From Oncomelania hupensis (lineage: Eukaryota > Mollusca > Gastropoda > Littorinimorpha > Pomatiopsidae): 64,000 nucleotides of DNA. This document shows positions 60,900 through 64,000 of this stretch, in pieces. The position numbers and the translations under genes were made by a program. The notes under the pieces are model-generated. The model worked only from the letters and a program-made list of their open reading frames with translations, searched no databases and was not told the DNA's origin. Within the stretch, counting starts at the first letter, position 1, and the number at the start of each line of letters is the position of its first letter. The stretch is from the NCBI GenBank assembly GCA_036898135.1, contig CM072517.1, positions 67,737,604-67,801,603 on the forward strand. Direction: 5' to 3'.

Positions 60900-61520
60900 T
60901 GAATGAATGACTTCACTTCGAGGTCAAAGTCACAGGTTCAACAAATGTTAGTTAAAACAAATGACCATTTTCACAAAACGTTCACTTTTTTAAAGTTGTT
61001 AATATTAAACTTATGATTTTTTGATGCATGATAGAGATACCAATGAGACACACTTTGTTTAGTTTGTATTGTATTGATAGGACTGAATTTAGTGACTTGA
61101 TTGAAGAAAGAGAACATATTTTTAATACATCAGTTTTAAAGAAGACTTTTAAAGAGGTGTCATGTGAAAGTGTGAGTATTTAAGAGTAACAGGCTTGTTT
61201 TTTAAGATTTGAAACATTTTATAACATTTTAAGATAACGTCTCTCTGGTCCTGATTTGGCTTGAAAGAGTCCGCTGGACCTAAAGCAATAATCATGTAAT
61301 GTAATGAAACACACATCCTTTGCAATTTTGGTCAACCTCACTCCAAGATCAAGGTCACTGGAGCTGTCCAAATCAGTTAGTATAGGTACTTTGATGTGAC
61401 CTTGACCCTAAACTATGATAGGTATACATGTAAAGGCCAAACTTGTTGTATTTATAGAGATAATAGATTAAACATTCATATGCGTTCCGTTTTTGTGATC
61501 AAAGTCGATCTTTTCATTTT
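60900..61520 (+). repeat. Dispersed repeat with AGGTCA half-sites (family Z), copy 2
   Basis: CACTCCAAGATCAAGGTCAC, GTACTTTGATGTGACCTTGA and AAAGTCGATCTT match the copy at 36365-36980. Half-sites face both directions. It is interrupted at 61247-61310 by the LINE-tail element. Confidence 0.6.
61247..61310 (+). mobile_element. LINE 3' tail stem-loop
   Basis: GGTCCTGATTTGGCTTGAAA and GAGTCCGCTGGACCTAAAGC, then AATAATCATGTAATGTAATG. The same stem and word order as at 40795-40858. Confidence 0.65.
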
Positions 61521-61803
61521 AATGTCACTGTTGTTCTTTTTTATTTTCTGGACACTCGTTTAAATATTAAATATTGCAAGTTCCTTAAGGAGTATGTAAG
61601 TCATACAGGCCTTGCCCTTCTATTTTTTGTGTTTTTGTTTTTATTAGTTTTTGTTTATTTTGTTTTCCTCGAGTTTGTAAAACTAAAAAAAAAATTTAAT
61701 TGGTCATTTTTCTGTCTAGGTACTGGGAATCATTTTAAAAAACGCATGCCAAAACAATTTGCGTTAGGCAACGCCCACTTCACTATTTACTGCACGAGGC
61801 AAT

Positions 61804-61828
61804 TACCTAACCTAACCTAACCTAACAA
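61804..61828. repeat. (CCTAA)n short tandem repeat
   Basis: Five CCTAA-type pentamers. This is the insect-like TTAGG motif rather than TTAGGG, and too short to interpret. Confidence 0.7.
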
Positions 61829-62599
61829 CATAGATCCCTCTCGCAACTTGCGCTCTTCAGCCGCCTCACTCCTTCTCAGGATACCCCGCCACAAACTGTC
61901 CTCTGTTGGTTCTAGATCTTTTTTCTGTCTTGGACCAACTGTGTGGAATTCATTACCACTTTCTCTCCGCAGCATACCGAATAACAACACCTTCAAAGCA
62001 AACCTCAAAGTTCATTTCTTCTCTAAAGTCTTATCATGAACTGTTCTGTCTTCAAACTGCTTCTTCCATATCGCCGCATCTGTTTAGTACTCGCGTGCGT
62101 GCGCGCAGTGTGTGTATGTGTATGCCTGTTTGTGTGTGCATGTGTGGTGAATCACTTTGCCTCTCCCCCAGTCCGCTTTGATTTCGCCTGCTCCCAGCCA
62201 TGTATGTGTATATGTATTGTACTAATGTTTAGTGAATGGGTTAGGGAGCTTTTTTCCGGCTACGAACTGGTCACTGCCGTCTGCGTTACCACATGCATCG
62301 CCTGGGCCTGTCACACACCCCTGACTGCCCGTGTGGAACAGACCTCCAGACCCCAGAGCACATCCTGCAGTCCTGCCCCCAGTACCAGAATGCCAGGACA
62401 CAACTCTGGCCTGCAGGACAGACGCTGGACGTAAAACTCTGGGGCTCTAAGCAAGACCTCGAAACCACTGCCCGCTTCATAAGTTTGACAAACCTGGACA
62501 TCTGAGGCCCCATTTGGAGGAACGCAGAAGAAGAAGAAGGGTTAGGGAGCTCTTTGAATTGTTTCTTACCATGAAAAGCTCCTTATAAATATCCTTAAA

Positions 62600-62600
<1 letters not shown>
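61829..62600 (+). pseudogene. L2/CR1-type LINE 3' fragment, interrupted
   Basis: The + frame RNLRSSAASLLLRIP and then SRSFFCLGPTVWNSLPLSLR and SIPNNNTFKANLKVHFFSK ends at 62037-62039; it is homologous to the C-terminus of the element at 45567. The 3' UTR follows, is split by another LINE (62251-62538), and ends AAAAGCTCCTTATAAATATC before an ATT tract. Confidence 0.8.
62251..62538 (+). mobile_element. Jockey-group LINE 3' insertion with 13-bp TSD
   Basis: The + frame RLRYHMHRLGLSHTPDCPCG and then TPEHILQSCPQYQNARTQLW ends LTNLDI at 62503-62505. It has the zinc-knuckle-like C-x-C...H...C pattern near the C-terminus of LINE ORF2 proteins with an RNase H-type tail. It ends in AAG repeats. The direct repeat GGGTTAGGGAGCT flanks it at 62238-62250 and 62539-62551. 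Confidence 0.88.

Positions 62601-62690
<90 letters not shown>
62601..62690. repeat. (ATT)n microsatellite
   Basis: Perfect ATT tract of about 90 bp, at the 3' end of the L2-type fragment, from whose tail it may have grown. Confidence 0.96.
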
Positions 62691-62692
<2 letters not shown>

Positions 62693-62696
62693 ATTA

Positions 62697-62765
62697 CAGT
62701 AAAACCTCCGTTTTGAGACCCTCTCTTAAACGACTTCCTCCAACATACGACCGGAAAAAAATTCA
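62697..62765. mobile_element. Possible pogo/Tigger-like terminal repeat
   Basis: CAGTAAAACCTCCGTTTTGA and GACCCTCTCTTAAACGACTT resemble the ends of pogo/Tigger elements (CAGT...CCTCCGTT...ACGAC). It is preceded by a TA-rich target. Only one end is visible. Confidence 0.35.
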
Positions 62766-63012
62766 CTGGTGCTTTGTAGACCCTACTATACTACTCAAAA
62801 TAATACAAGGGCCACTTGGACAGATGGGTCTCTCTTTAAATCAGAAACACGAATTCAATTTATTAGTTCATCATATTTTATTGCAATCATTTCTGCATCA
62901 ATAACAAAAAAGATTTTAGACATCAGTCGCTTAAAATTCGAGTAAGTTCAATTTAACTGGACATACCCCTCATTTACAAAATCAAAACTTTATAAACCAA
63001 AAATCTATAGAG

Positions 63013-63836
63013 TCAGTATCGAGTGTGGCCACCGTTTGCATCAATGCAGTCTTGGCATCGTTGTCTCATGGACCGTATCAGATTATGGAGGATGTTTCCT
63101 GGGATGGCCAACCACTCTTGCTGGAGAACTTGGGCCAGAAGTTCAAGGTTAGCTCCTGGAGGGAGGTTTGCCCGTGTCTGTCGACCCAAGACATCTCACA
63201 GAGGTTCTATGGGGTTCAAATAGGGTGATCGAGCCGGCCAATCCATCCTTATGACGTGCTGTTGCTGCAGGAAGTCATTGACGATACGCGCTTAGTGGGG
63301 TCTGGCATTATCGTCCTGTAGTATGGCACCTTCCCCAATGGCCCGCAGAGCTGGGAGAACCCTAGGTTGTAGAACGTCATCCCTGTAGCCAATACCGTTT
63401 AAGTTGCCATGAGGCACTGTGGTCTAATGGTAGTGCTTCGGCTTGCGGATCGGAAGGTCCCGGGTTCGAGCCCTGGCCGGGCCATTGTGTTGTGTCCCTG
63501 GGAAAGACACTTTACTCCTGTTTTCCTACTCCTTCGGATGAGAGTATAAACCGAGGTCTAGTCTGTGTCGCATACATTCCATCATAACGGACTTTAAAGA
63601 TCCTGACGCTCATGTCCTAGACGGGTGAGTGCCGGTGACAAGAAAACACCCAGCATGCACCTAGGTCCTTCTCCCCCATCCCTGGCTGCCCAGGATTGTG
63701 CTCAGTTGTCCGGGCGTCAGACCATGCGCCCAAAGGCTGCGGGTGGGCGTCTCGGGCGGCTTGAGTTAGATCCTGTATCGGCCAGCGCCTTGAGCAGCTC
63801 TTGAGCTGGAAAAGCGCTATATAAGAACGATTAAAT

Positions 63837-63867
<31 letters not shown>

Positions 63868-64000
63868 GAATTTGGAGCAGGGGTGTTCTGAAGTTTAATG
63901 CGAAGCCGCCCCACATCATGACAGATCCACCTCCAAAGCGGTCATGCTCGCGCACCGTCGCATCAGCAAAACGCTCCCGTAGAGGCCTCGTTACATTCAC
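63013..64000 (-). pseudogene. Tc1 transposase, SINE-interrupted, with stops
   Basis: - strand order: NVTRPLRERFADATVREHDR, GGGSVMMWGGFALNF, then the SINE, then GNLNGIGYRDDVLQP, ILQDDNARPH, MDWPARSPYLNPIE and DVLGRQTRANLPP, ending CINANGGHTRY and stop at 63015-63013. The DDNARPH and SPYLNPIE motifs carry the second and third catalytic acidic residues. In-frame stops occur right after DDNARPH and after LNPIEPL. The N-terminal half is outside the window. Confidence 0.85.
63413..63865 (+). mobile_element. SINE family A, full-length young copy
   Basis: Head GGCACTGTGGTCTAATGGTA, B box GGTTCGAGCCC, body as at 38716, 3' end GCGCTATATAAGAACGATTA plus an AAATA-rich tail. It is flanked by ATGA (63409-63412 and 63866-63869). 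Removing it restores the transposase reading QIHGNLNG. Confidence 0.93.

Larger units (their letters stand above)
62792..64000 (-). mobile_element. Tc1-like transposon, truncated by window end
   Basis: Its 3' end (- strand) has TACTCAAAATAATACAAGGG at 62792, a common Tc1/mariner end. The transposase lies on the - strand and is interrupted by a SINE A copy. The other terminal repeat lies outside the window. Confidence 0.7.

Overview
The window looks like a piece of a large, repeat-rich animal nuclear genome, most likely a gastropod mollusc. Reasons: spliced genes with kilobase-scale introns, very many di-/trinucleotide microsatellites and minisatellites, RTE/BovB-type, L2/CR1-type and Jockey-group LINE fragments, several tRNA-derived SINE families, Tc1/mariner and Harbinger remnants, and a gene with the two-Ig, coiled-coil and C1q layout of snail CREP immune lectins. 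The species cannot be told from the sequence. No bacterial-style operons, rRNA genes or CRISPR arrays were seen.

Two spliced genes can be assembled by hand from homology, splice sites and matching intron phases. (1) A FOXRED2-like FAD-dependent oxidoreductase on the + strand, with three C-terminal-half exons at 23089-23261, 33511-33676 and 35087-35245. Phases agree at both junctions, and the first intron seems to use a GC donor. (2) A secreted CREP-type immune protein on the - strand, with five exons at 60756-60549, 55074-54923, 49230-49085, 48356-48068 and 40645-40244. They encode two Ig domains (each split over two exons), a coiled coil and a C1q domain, with consistent phases at all four junctions. 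The C1q exon carries one in-frame TGA and one 1-nt frameshift, so this copy is either a pseudogene or has assembly errors. The two genes converge, with about 5 kb between the last exon found for each.

Layout. 1-23 kb: no confident exon; microsatellites, an 18-bp and a 33-bp minisatellite, SINEs, three RTE 3' fragments and interstitial telomere-like repeats. 23-35 kb: the FOXRED2-like gene, whose 10.2-kb intron holds a 4,060-bp element with 1,158-bp terminal inverted repeats and a THAP-domain ORF, a 1.34-kb inverted-repeat element, and a long 5'-truncated RTE LINE with an intact 726-codon RT ORF. The next intron holds a 767-bp Harbinger-like deletion derivative. 35-40 kb: a 22-bp minisatellite open in three frames, a repeat rich in AGGTCA half-sites, a perfect 42-bp palindrome, and a GAGGATCAC array interrupted by a SINE. 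40-61 kb: the CREP-like gene; its introns contain an L2 LINE with an empty-site match in the same window, RTE copies, SINEs with target-site duplications, a TA-flanked foldback MITE and a second THAP fragment. 61-64 kb: nested elements (LINE inside L2; SINE inside a Tc1 transposase).

Most of the sequence is transposon and tandem-repeat history. The strongest novelty candidates are the long-TIR THAP element and the damaged CREP gene.
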